A DNA stretch of 9,943 nt from JBDTSW01 sp039930945 (GTDB taxonomy: Bacteria; Actinomycetota; Thermoleophilia; Solirubrobacterales; 70-9): NCBI GenBank assembly GCA_039930945.1, contig JBDTSW010000081.1, positions 1 through 9,943 of the forward strand, read 5' to 3'. A model generated the notes under the pieces. That model ran no database searches and was not told the DNA's origin. It saw nothing but the letters and a program-made list of their open reading frames with translations. Positions 1 to 6,432 of the stretch are shown here, piece by piece. A program made the translations under genes and the position numbers. Within the stretch, counting starts at the first letter, position 1. Each line of letters begins with the position of its first letter.

Positions 1-725
1 TTGACCTCCTCCTCGGCGTGGAAGGTCGAGAGCGAGATCCGGATCGTGTCCCCAACCCCGTCGGCCAGCAGCGTACCCAGGCCGACCGCGGACTTCAGCG
101 ACCCCGACCACTTGGTTCCGGCCTCGGTGATTCCGAGGTGGATCGGATACGGGACGCGCTCGGAGAGCAGCCGGTTGGCGGCGATCGTGTTGGGCACGTT
201 CGTCGACTTGATCGAGACCTTGAAGTTCTCGAAGTCAAGCGATTCCATCAGCTCGACGAACTCGCCCGCGGCGGTGACCAGCGCCTCGACCGGGTTCGAG
301 CGCTCGAGCTCGTGCAGGTGTCGCGGCAGCGAGCCGGAGTTGACCCCGATCCGCATCGGCACGTTCGCCGCGTTTGCCCGCTCGGCCACCTCGGCGACCT
401 TCTCGCGGCCGCCGATGTTCCCCGGGTTGAGGCGGATGCAGTGGGCGCCGGCGTCGATCGCCTTCAGCGCCAGGGTGTGGTTGAAGTGGATGTCGGCGAT
501 CACCGGAATCGGCGACTGGAGGACGATCGTGCGCAGCGCCTCGACGTCCTTGTCGCGCGGTACCGCGACCCGCACCACGTCGGCCCCGGCGTCGGCGACC
601 TTGGTGATCTGGTCCATCGTCGCCTCGAGGTTGGCAGTCTCGGTCTTGGTCATCGTCTGCACGGCAACGGGCGCACCGCCGCCGATCGGCACGTCCTTGA
701 CCCAGATCTGGCGCTTGGAAGCCAT
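1..725 (-). CDS. ispG: 4-hydroxy-3-methylbut-2-enyl diphosphate synthase (IspG/GcpE), N-terminal part
   Basis: IspG reduces methylerythritol cyclodiphosphate to HMBPP, the penultimate step of the cytoplasmic MEP isoprenoid pathway, using a [4Fe-4S] cluster. The window holds the first 241 codons; the 3' end lies beyond position 1. Visible hallmarks of the N-terminal TIM barrel are GGGAPVAVQTMTKTET (residues 15-30), VRVAVP (51-56), PVIADIHFN (74-82), RLNPGNIGG (98-106), IGVNSGSL (126-133) and HLGITEAG (196-203). The cluster cysteines belong to the C-terminal domain and cannot be checked here. The ATG at 725 is the first in-frame start and matches the usual IspG beginning, just before the substrate-binding GGG. 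No Shine-Dalgarno sequence precedes it. It is divergent from the gene starting at 758, 32 bp away. Dxr, of the same pathway, lies farther along the same strand. Identification is firm; the gene is incomplete only because of the window edge. Confidence 0.96.
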   Translation of the reverse strand, partial: MASKRQIWVKDVPIGGGAPVAVQTMTKTETANLEATMDQITKVADAGADVVRVAVPRDKDVEALRTIVLQSPIPVIADIHFNHTLALKAIDAGAHCIRLNPGNIGGREKVAEVAERANAANVPMRIGVNSGSLPRHLHELERSNPVEALVTAAGEFVELMESLDFENFKVSIKSTNVPNTIAANRLLSERVPYPIHLGITEAGTKWSGSLKSAVGLGTLLADGVGDTIRISLSTFHAEEEV

Positions 726-744
726 GGCTACATGATGACAGCGG

Positions 745-750
745 TACGCT
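745..750 (+). promoter_or_regulatory. Candidate -10 element (TACGCT) for the membrane-protein gene at 758
   Basis: TACGCT fits the TANNNT form of a sigma70-type -10 hexamer and ends 7 nt before the GTG at 758. In actinobacteria this spacing is typical of leaderless transcripts, where transcription starts at the start codon. There is no Shine-Dalgarno sequence before the GTG, which fits. No convincing -35 box is visible, and a TANNNT match alone is weak evidence. Confidence 0.35.
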
Positions 751-757
751 CCTCGCC

Positions 758-1285
758 GTGGAGCCTCGGCAAACCACCGCGGCCGCGGACCCTCGCCCGT
801 CGCGCCTGCTGATGATCTTCGGCTACCTGGTGGGCGGCATCGGGCTCGCGCTGGGGTCCTCCCAGCTCTCCGACGGCGCCGCCCAGGCGATTGAGCCTGT
901 AGCCCTGTGGTCGGTCGGCCTGCTCGGGGTCGTCTCCTTCGTCCGCCACTCGATCTTTCACCGCTCGGACGCGGCGAGGATGAGATGGGACCTGGGCCGC
1001 ACCGACAACTTCCAGATCGAGGTGGGGATGGCGAACCTCGCCTGGGGCCTCGCCGGACTCGCCTCGGTGATCTGGGACTGGGGCGTGGCGGCGCAGGCCG
1101 GGCTCACCCTGGTCTTCGGCCTGTATCTGCTGCAGACGGCGGTCCTGCATTTCTGGGTCCTGATGCGCGGGCCGCAGCCAGAACGCCGCTCCCCGGGTCC
1201 CGCAGTAGTCACGACGGCGTTCGCGGGCGCGCTGATTGCGCTCGCGCTCGCCGCCCTCGCGGATACGTCCGTCGCCCCGTTCTGA
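758..1285 (+). CDS. Small multi-pass membrane protein, hypothetical (possibly DUF6790-like)
   Basis: This 175-residue protein of unknown function starts at a GTG. The N-terminal 16 residues are polar. Four or five hydrophobic segments follow, at about 17-34, 47-65, 88-107, 111-133 and 149-168, so it is probably an inner-membrane protein. Between the second and third segments lies its most distinctive stretch: FVRHSIFH (61-68), then DNFQIEVGMANLAWGLAGL (83-101). This pattern, an H-containing helix end followed by F-Q-x-E-x-G-x-A-N-L-A-x-G, reminds me of the DUF6790 family of small membrane proteins. That assignment is from memory and tentative. The reading frame is clearly coding by hydrophobicity and G/C-rich third positions. 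An ATG at 812 is a possible shorter start, but it would begin inside the first hydrophobic segment region. The gene is divergent from ispG and convergent with the acyl-CoA ligase gene, so it stands alone. Confidence 0.8.
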   Translation: MEPRQTTAAADPRPSRLLMIFGYLVGGIGLALGSSQLSDGAAQAIEPVALWSVGLLGVVSFVRHSIFHRSDAARMRWDLGRTDNFQIEVGMANLAWGLAGLASVIWDWGVAAQAGLTLVFGLYLLQTAVLHFWVLMRGPQPERRSPGPAVVTTAFAGALIALALAALADTSVAPF

Positions 1286-1299
1286 TGTCAACGACGCCG

Positions 1300-1311
1300 C
1301 AACGGCCGTTG
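1300..1311. repeat. Perfect 12-bp palindrome between convergent genes
   Basis: CAACGGCCGTTG is a perfect inverted repeat in the 68-bp gap between the stop codons of the membrane-protein gene and the acyl-CoA ligase gene. A competing hairpin, GCAACG (1299-1304) with CGTTGC (1316-1321), overlaps it. Either could form a small RNA hairpin, so it may help terminate transcription from both sides. No U-run follows on either strand, so it is not a standard intrinsic terminator. Confidence 0.25.
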
Positions 1312-1353
1312 AAGACGTTGCCTGCCCTCGGCGTCGGCCGGCGCGGAACCCGC

Positions 1354-3162
1354 TCAGCCCTCGTAGAGCTGCTCGATCTCCGCCGCGTACTTCTGGTCGA
1401 TCGGCTTGCGCTTCAGCTTCATCGTCGGGGTGAGCTCGTCCCCGCCGGGCAGCCAGTCGGTCGGCAACAGCCTGAACTTCTTGACCTGCTCGACCCGTGA
1501 GAGCTTCAGGTTGGCCTCATCGACGGCGGCCTGAACCGCCTCGACCGCCGCCGGCTCCGATGCCAGCTCCTCCAGCGACTTGCCTTCGAGGCCCTGCTTC
1601 GCGGCCCAGCCGGGCGCGAAGTCGGGGTCGAGCGTGATCAGCGCGACGTTGAACGGTCGCCGATCGCCGATCGCGACGACCTGGCCGATCAGCGGGCTGG
1701 CGGTCTTCATCTTCGCCTCGATGTTCGCGGGCGACATGTTCTTGCCGGCCGCGCTGATGATTAGCTCCTTCTTGCGATCGACGATCTTCAGGTACCCGTC
1801 GGAGTCGAGCTCGCCGATGTCCCCGGTCAGAAGCCAGCCGTCCTCGAAGGCCTCGGCCGTCTTCTCCGGCAGGTTGCGGTAGCCCGGCATCACCGAGTCG
1901 CCCTTGACCAGCACCTCCCCGTCGGCGGCCAGGCGGATCTCGATCCCGGGCATCGGCGCCCCCACCGTGCCCAGCTTGACCCGCTCGGGCGGGTTGCAGG
2001 TGGCCACCCCGCAGGTCTCCGATAGCCCCCAGAGCTCGCCGATCGGGATCCCGATCGCGTGGAAGAACTCGAGCACCTCCAGCGGGGTCGGCGCGGCGCC
2101 GACGTTCACCGCCAGCACCTGGTCAAGGCCGAGCGCAGCGCGCAGGTTCGAGAACATCGCCTCGTCGGCCTCGGCGACCGCGGTGGCGAGCGCCTCCGGC
2201 ACCTCCTCGCCGGCCTGCTCCAGCCGCACCTTCTGCAGCGCGGCGGCGATCGCCTTGTGGGCGCCGTCGCGCTGGGCGTCGGGGAGCTTGTCGAGGTTCG
2301 CCTCGAGCCCGGCCTTGAGCTTCTCCCAGATGCGCGGAACCGCGAAGAACCAGGTCGGGCGCACCTTCGGCAGGAACTCGATGATCTTGCGCGGCTCGGG
2401 GCAGATCGTGATCGATACGCCCTTGATCACCGGCAGGTAGTAGTGGGCTCCCCGCTCGGCGATGTGGGCGGCGGGAAGCCAGGAGACGACCTTGGCGCCG
2501 CGCTCGGGGAAGTCGATCAGGTCCTCGACGCCGCCCACCAGGCTCATCAGGTTGCGGTGGCTGAGCTGCACGCCCTTGGGAGGACCGGTCGTGCCGGAGG
2601 TGTAGATCAGCGTCAGCAGATCGTCCGGGCCGATCTCGCCAACGGTTTCTGCGACGTCGAAGCCGGGGTTCATCTGCTCCAGCTCGGCGAGCGTGTGGTC
2701 TCCCTCGTCACCGTCGATGACGATCAGCTGCTCGAGCTCGGGGAGCTGAGAGCGGGCCTTGGAAAAGACGTCGAGGAACGCCTTCTCGACGATCGCGACC
2801 CTGGCGCCCGCATCGGCGACCACGTACTGGATCTGTTCCGGCGAGGAGGTCTGGTAGATCGAGAACGGCACACCGCCGAGCGAGACGATGCCAAGGTCGC
2901 AGGCAAAGAACTCCGGTCGGTTGTTGAGCATCATCGCCACGGTGTCGCCCTTGCCGACTCCCAGCTCGGCGAGCCCACCGGCGATCCGCGCCGCGCGGTC
3001 CGACAGCTCCGACCAGGTCGTCTCCTCGCCCTCGGCGTCGATGATCGCCGCGTCGCCGGGCAACCTCTCGACGGTCTTCGAGAACGCGATCGCCAGGTTC
3101 GGCGCGTACAGCTCCCTGCTCTCTCCGCCGCTGGCGTATCGCTCCGTAGTGCTCAACTCCAT
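1354..3162 (-). CDS. Long-chain fatty acid-CoA ligase (AMP-binding, FadD15/FAA1-like)
   Basis: This 602-residue adenylate-forming enzyme should activate a long-chain fatty acid to acyl-CoA through an acyl-AMP intermediate, for beta-oxidation or lipid synthesis. Motifs in order are the ATP-binding loop YTSGTTGPPKG (187-197), followed by the conserved SHRN (201-204); GLSETCG (379-385); LLTGDIGELD (444-453), with the ribose-binding Asp of TGD; the hinge region VDRKKELII (461-469), then GKNMSPANIE (473-482); and PTMKLKRK (579-586), whose Lys582 aligns with the catalytic lysine. The length of about 600 and the long insert around 280-340 fit the FAA1/FadD15 group rather than shorter medium-chain ligases. 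Exact chain-length preference cannot be read from sequence. It lies downstream of rseP on the same strand across a 52-bp gap, so it could be read through from there. It also has the best ribosome-binding site in the window. Confidence 0.93.
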   Translation of the reverse strand: MELSTTERYASGGESRELYAPNLAIAFSKTVERLPGDAAIIDAEGEETTWSELSDRAARIAGGLAELGVGKGDTVAMMLNNRPEFFACDLGIVSLGGVPFSIYQTSSPEQIQYVVADAGARVAIVEKAFLDVFSKARSQLPELEQLIVIDGDEGDHTLAELEQMNPGFDVAETVGEIGPDDLLTLIYTSGTTGPPKGVQLSHRNLMSLVGGVEDLIDFPERGAKVVSWLPAAHIAERGAHYYLPVIKGVSITICPEPRKIIEFLPKVRPTWFFAVPRIWEKLKAGLEANLDKLPDAQRDGAHKAIAAALQKVRLEQAGEEVPEALATAVAEADEAMFSNLRAALGLDQVLAVNVGAAPTPLEVLEFFHAIGIPIGELWGLSETCGVATCNPPERVKLGTVGAPMPGIEIRLAADGEVLVKGDSVMPGYRNLPEKTAEAFEDGWLLTGDIGELDSDGYLKIVDRKKELIISAAGKNMSPANIEAKMKTASPLIGQVVAIGDRRPFNVALITLDPDFAPGWAAKQGLEGKSLEELASEPAAVEAVQAAVDEANLKLSRVEQVKKFRLLPTDWLPGGDELTPTMKLKRKPIDQKYAAEIEQLYEG

Positions 3163-3167
3163 GCTCC

Positions 3168-3175
3168 CTCTCCTT
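3168..3175 (-). promoter_or_regulatory. Strong ribosome-binding site of the acyl-CoA ligase gene
   Basis: On the minus strand AAGGAGAG lies just upstream of the ATG at 3162, with the AAGGAG core ending 7 nt before the start codon. This fixes the start of the ligase gene. It is the only clear Shine-Dalgarno sequence I see in the window. Confidence 0.8.
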
Positions 3176-3214
3176 CAGATGCGCTAGGCAAAAGCTATCG
3201 CAGGGGGCGTGCAC

Positions 3215-4330
3215 TCACCTGAGATCGAAGCCGCCGTTGGAAAACCGACCAATGTCGTTCATCAACCCGATTGTGAAGATGACCATGATCAGCATGAAAC
3301 CGACCACGCTCGCCTGCTCCATCGTCCGCAGCGACACGCGCCGCCCACGGACCTTCTCGACCAGGGTCCAGAAGACGTGGCCACCGTCCAGCGGCAGGAA
3401 CGGGAAGAGGTTGATCAGCGCCAGCGAGAGCGAGACCAGGGCGATCACCCGCAGCGCCGTGACCGTGTCGAACTCGATCGCCTGGCGGGTGGTCTCGACC
3501 GCGCCGACGACGCTGCCGAGCTTCTCGCGCTCCTCGGCCTTGAACAGCTGCGCGAAGGTCGTGACCGTCGCCGACGTGACCAGCCACATCTGGTCGACCG
3601 AGATCCCGACGGCCTCGGTGACCGAAGGGTCGACGGGCTCATAGTCGGTGGCCCGGAAGGCGAACCCGAGCCGCGTGCGGTCCACCTCCTCGTCGTAGTA
3701 GGGGGTGATCTTCAGCGGCACCTCGCGCCCGTTGCGCTCGACCGAGATCTTCACCGGCGTCGCCGCGCGGCAGCCGTCGCTGGGCTCGCCCTCGCATTGG
3801 TGGTCGCCGACGAGGCTCGCGTAGCGCTGCGCTTGGTCCTCGATGTCCGCGCCCACCGCCGCGCTGCGGCCGTCGACGGCGACGATTCGGTCGCCGGATT
3901 GGAGGGCGCCGTCGGCGGGCGAGTCGGCGACGACCTTGCCGACCGCGAGCCCGGTGGGCTCGTCGGCGGTGAAGCCGACCGCGAACAGGATCAGGAAGGC
4001 GATGAGGACGTTCACCGCCGGCCCCGCGAGGATGACGAAGATCCGCTTCCAGGCCGGCTGGTTGCAATACGCCCGCGGCCGGACCTCTTCGTCGAGGTCC
4101 TCCTCGGGGTTCATGCCGGTGATCTTGGCGTAGCCCCCGAGGGGGATCGAGCCGACCCCGTACTCGGTCTCGCCCCGCCGCACCTTCCAGATCGGCTTAC
4201 CGAAGAACAGGTACAGCTTTTCGACCCGCATCCCGGTGGCGCGGGCGGCAAGGAAGTGCCCGAGCTCGTGGAAGACGACCAGGGCCATGATCCCGACGAT
4301 GGCCAGCAGGATCCCGAAGGCGGTGCTCAT
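3215..4330 (-). CDS. rseP: Site-2 membrane metalloprotease, M50 family with PDZ domain (RseP/Rip1-like)
   Basis: This 371-residue zinc protease cleaves substrates inside the membrane. In relatives these are anti-sigma factors or leftover signal peptides; the substrate here is unknown. The first membrane segment (about 5-28) carries the zinc motif HELGH (21-25). Family features GSIPLGGYAKITGM (60-73) and ILAGPAVNVLIAF (100-112) follow, the latter starting the second membrane segment. A PDZ region spans about 125-210 with GDRIVAVDG at 146-154. Further membrane segments lie at about 293-312 and 340-357. NLFPFLPLDGGH (307-318) contains the LDG motif supplying the third zinc ligand. The PDZ region carries an unusual insertion with Cys179 and Cys187. 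The start ATG overlaps the dxr stop as ATGA and has no ribosome-binding site, so translation is probably coupled to dxr. Adjacency to dxr is the common arrangement in bacteria. Confidence 0.95.
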   Translation of the reverse strand: MSTAFGILLAIVGIMALVVFHELGHFLAARATGMRVEKLYLFFGKPIWKVRRGETEYGVGSIPLGGYAKITGMNPEEDLDEEVRPRAYCNQPAWKRIFVILAGPAVNVLIAFLILFAVGFTADEPTGLAVGKVVADSPADGALQSGDRIVAVDGRSAAVGADIEDQAQRYASLVGDHQCEGEPSDGCRAATPVKISVERNGREVPLKITPYYDEEVDRTRLGFAFRATDYEPVDPSVTEAVGISVDQMWLVTSATVTTFAQLFKAEEREKLGSVVGAVETTRQAIEFDTVTALRVIALVSLSLALINLFPFLPLDGGHVFWTLVEKVRGRRVSLRTMEQASVVGFMLIMVIFTIGLMNDIGRFSNGGFDLR

Positions 4331-5502
4331 CGGGCCGGGCCGCTTTCCACCGGGGCGCTTCGCGCGGCCACCAGGCTCTCGGCCACCCGGCGCGCCTCGG
4401 CGTCGGTCTCAAACAGCTCCTCGAAGTGCCCTGGGGGCAGCGCCGGCAGCGCGGCCAGGGCCTCGGAGACCACCTCGGCGATGCCGCTGAAGGGGATTCG
4501 CTCGGCCAGAAATGCTTCGACCGCGACCTCGTCGGCGGCGTTCAGCACACAGGGGGCGCTGCCGCCGGCGATCCCCGCCTCGCGCGCGAGGCGCAGGCAG
4601 GCGAAGACGTCGGGGTCGGGCGGCTCGAAGCTGAGCGCTCCCACCGACGCCAGATCGAGCGCGGGCGTGTCGACGTCGGCGCGCTCGGGATGGTGCAGCC
4701 CGTAGGAGATCGGCACGCGCATGTCCGGCTGGCCAAGGTGCGCCAGCGAGGCGCCGTCGTTGAGCTGGACCACGGCGTGGACGATCGACTGCGGATGGAC
4801 GATGACGTCGATTTGCTCGTAGTCAAAGCCGAACAGGTGGTGGGCCTCGATCACCTCGAACCCCTTGTTCATCAGGGTCGCCGAGTCGACCGTGATCCGC
4901 CCGCCCATCTCCCAGGTTGGATGCGCGAGGGCCTCCTGCGGGGTGATTCCAGCGAGGTCGGTGCGTCCGCGGAAGGGCCCTCCCGAAGCGGTGAGCACGA
5001 GCTTCGTGGCGGTGCCGGGGGCCTCGCTACGGAGAAGCTGGTGCAGCGCCGAGTGCTCGGAGTCCACCGGGATCAGTCGCGCCCCGCCGGCCTCGGCGAG
5101 GGCCATCACCAGCTCGCCGCCGGCGATCAGGCTCTCCTTGTTGGCGAGCGCCAGGTCGATCCCCTCGCTGAGGGTGACGATGGTCGGTCCCAGGCCGGCG
5201 AAGCCGACGATCGCGTTCAGGACCAGGTCCGGCTCACAGGCGGCGACCAGGTCGCGCACGCCTTCGTCGCCGGAGAGCACCCGGGTCGAGTCGCCGACCG
5301 CGGTTGCGGCGCGTTTGGCAGCCTCGGGTCGCGAGAGCGCGATCCGCGTGACGTCGTACTCGCGTGCCTGCGCGCACAGCCGCTCCCAGCGATGACCGGC
5401 CGAGAGGCCGCACAACTCGAGCTCGGGCGACGCCTGGACGACCTCGAGCGCCTGCTCGCCGATCGACCCCGTCGATCCCAGGATCAGGACCTTCTTGGGC
5501 AC
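4327..5502 (-). CDS. dxr: 1-deoxy-D-xylulose 5-phosphate reductoisomerase (DXR)
   Basis: Dxr converts DXP to methylerythritol 4-phosphate with NADPH and a divalent metal, the first committed step of the MEP pathway in the cytoplasm. The 391-residue length is normal. The NADPH-binding GSTGSIG is at 9-15. Other hallmarks are LANKESLIAGGE (119-130), PVDSEHSA (145-152) with metal ligands Asp147 and Glu149, TASGGPFRG (171-179), HPTWEMGG (194-201) with the active-site-loop Trp197, and MNKGFEVIEAHHLFG (211-225) with Asn212, Lys213 and metal ligand Glu219. All expected catalytic residues are present. The frame stays open upstream, but the start is placed at the GTG at 5502: the nucleotide-binding motif begins four residues later, and any longer form would run into nfo. 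There is no ribosome-binding site; a TACACT hexamer 6 nt upstream suggests leaderless expression. The stop overlaps the rseP start. Confidence 0.97.
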   Translation of the reverse strand: MPKKVLILGSTGSIGEQALEVVQASPELELCGLSAGHRWERLCAQAREYDVTRIALSRPEAAKRAATAVGDSTRVLSGDEGVRDLVAACEPDLVLNAIVGFAGLGPTIVTLSEGIDLALANKESLIAGGELVMALAEAGGARLIPVDSEHSALHQLLRSEAPGTATKLVLTASGGPFRGRTDLAGITPQEALAHPTWEMGGRITVDSATLMNKGFEVIEAHHLFGFDYEQIDVIVHPQSIVHAVVQLNDGASLAHLGQPDMRVPISYGLHHPERADVDTPALDLASVGALSFEPPDPDVFACLRLAREAGIAGGSAPCVLNAADEVAVEAFLAERIPFSGIAEVVSEALAALPALPPGHFEELFETDAEARRVAESLVAARSAPVESGPAR

Positions 5503-5508
5503 GAGGGC

Positions 5509-5514
5509 AGTGTA
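5509..5514 (-). promoter_or_regulatory. Candidate -10 element (TACACT) for dxr
   Basis: Read on the minus strand, TACACT matches TANNNT (4 of 6 to TATAAT) and ends 6 nt before the GTG of dxr. This is the spacing expected if the mRNA begins at the start codon. No clear -35 box is visible. Support comes from the lack of any Shine-Dalgarno sequence and from dxr having lost its usual upstream neighbour as a source of read-through transcription. Confidence 0.45.
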
Positions 5515-5555
5515 GGGACGCGCCTTAACGACGCTCGAAGCTTCGGCCTGGCTCC

Positions 5556-5561
5556 TATGCT
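5556..5561 (+). promoter_or_regulatory. Candidate -10 element (TATGCT) for nfo
   Basis: TATGCT matches 4 of 6 positions of TATAAT and ends 8 nt before the ATG of nfo, so transcription would start at or next to the start codon. It lies in the 67-bp divergent dxr-nfo gap, facing the dxr candidate. A -35 box is not evident. Confidence 0.45.
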
Positions 5562-5569
5562 GCGGATCG

Positions 5570-6349
5570 ATGGCGGCAGCGCTCGGCATAGGCGCGCACG
5601 TGGCGCAGGAGCGGCAGCTGGAGGCGGCCGCGGCGCTCGGGGTGGACTGCGTGCAGATCTTTCTCGGCAAGCCGCAGGGCTGGGAGAGGCCGCCGGAGCG
5701 CGACGATGCCCCTGAGCTGCGCGACTCTGCGGTCGGCCTCTACGTCCACGCGCCCTACCTGATCAACGTCTGCTCGCCGAAGCCCAACGTGCGCCACGGC
5801 TCGCGCAAGATCCTCCAACAGCACTGCGACGCGGCCGCGACCGTAGGGGCGGCGGCGCTGATCGTCCATCCCGGCCACGCCGAGGATGGGACCGCCGAGG
5901 GCGTCAGGCGCTGGGCGAAGACGCTCGAGGCGCTCACCTCCGAGGTCCCGGTCTACCTCGAGAACACCGCCGGCGGCGAGAACGCCGTCGCCCGCCGCGC
6001 GGACGCGCTGGCGCGGCTTTGGGAGGCGGTCTCGGCGGCCGAGACCGAGGTCGAGGTCGGCTTCTGCTTCGACACCTGCCACGCGCATGCCGCCGGCGAG
6101 GAGCTGAGCGACGTCGTCGAGCGGATGGGTGCGATCACCGGCCGGGTCGACCTCTGCCACGCCAACGACTCCCGCGACGCGGCCGGCACCGGAGCCGACC
6201 GCCACGCCAACCTCGGCTGCGGCGAGATGGATCCCGATGACATCCGTCGCATGATCCGCGCCTGCGGGGCGCCAGTGATCGTCGAGACGCCCGCCGCCGG
6301 CCACCCCGCCGACCTCGAATTCGTGCGCCGGGCGCTGAGCGCCCAGTAG
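5570..6349 (+). CDS. nfo: Endonuclease IV, AP endonuclease family (Nfo)
   Basis: This 259-residue TIM-barrel enzyme cleaves DNA 5' of abasic sites in base-excision repair, using three zinc ions. All nine zinc ligands can be placed by family motifs: His60 in HAPYLIN (60-66), His100 in VHPGH, Glu131 in LENTAG (130-135), Asp168 and His171 in FDTCHAHAAG (167-176), His197 in CHANDS (196-201), Asp210 and His212 in DRHANLGCGEMD, and Glu239 in VETPA. The length is slightly below the E. coli enzyme (about 285). The ATG at 5570 puts the usual GIGAHV beta-strand at residues 6-11; an ATG at 5557 is out of frame. No Shine-Dalgarno sequence is present. The gene points away from dxr and is followed after 83 bp by an MFS gene on the same strand. 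There is no functional link with the flanking envelope genes. Confidence 0.96.
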   Translation: MAAALGIGAHVAQERQLEAAAALGVDCVQIFLGKPQGWERPPERDDAPELRDSAVGLYVHAPYLINVCSPKPNVRHGSRKILQQHCDAAATVGAAALIVHPGHAEDGTAEGVRRWAKTLEALTSEVPVYLENTAGGENAVARRADALARLWEAVSAAETEVEVGFCFDTCHAHAAGEELSDVVERMGAITGRVDLCHANDSRDAAGTGADRHANLGCGEMDPDDIRRMIRACGAPVIVETPAAGHPADLEFVRRALSAQ

Positions 6350-6390
6350 CCGGCTGTGCCGCTGGTCGAGGCTCGTCACCCCGGCCGTTA

Positions 6391-6396
6391 TAGGGT
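6391..6396 (+). promoter_or_regulatory. Possible -10 element (TAGGGT) upstream of the MFS gene
   Basis: In the 83-bp gap after nfo, the A+T-rich spot GTTATAGGGT contains TAGGGT, a TANNNT match, which would give a leader of about 30 nt. A 9-bp direct repeat, GTGCCGCTG, occurs at 6356-6364 and 6395-6403, overlapping this spot. No -35 box and no ribosome-binding site are evident, so this is weak; the MFS gene may simply be co-transcribed with nfo. Confidence 0.2.
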
Positions 6397-6432
6397 GCCG
6401 CTGCCCTGACCGACCTCGCCGTGCCCTGCTAG

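Noticed and set aside
2059..3222. A 387-codon plus-strand open frame opposite the acyl-CoA ligase
   Set aside because: It is a shadow of the ligase gene: no membrane, domain or motif pattern, and the ligase frame carries all expected catalytic motifs.
5503..5670. Upstream extension of dxr to an ATG at 5670
   Set aside because: The extra 56 residues are Ala/Ser/Cys-rich without family resemblance, overlap the nfo coding region on the other strand, and precede a start placing the NADPH motif at the normal distance.
3209..5715. Long plus-strand open frames (3209-4705 and 4426-5715) opposite rseP and dxr
   Set aside because: They lie wholly opposite complete, motif-verified genes and encode charged low-complexity sequence.
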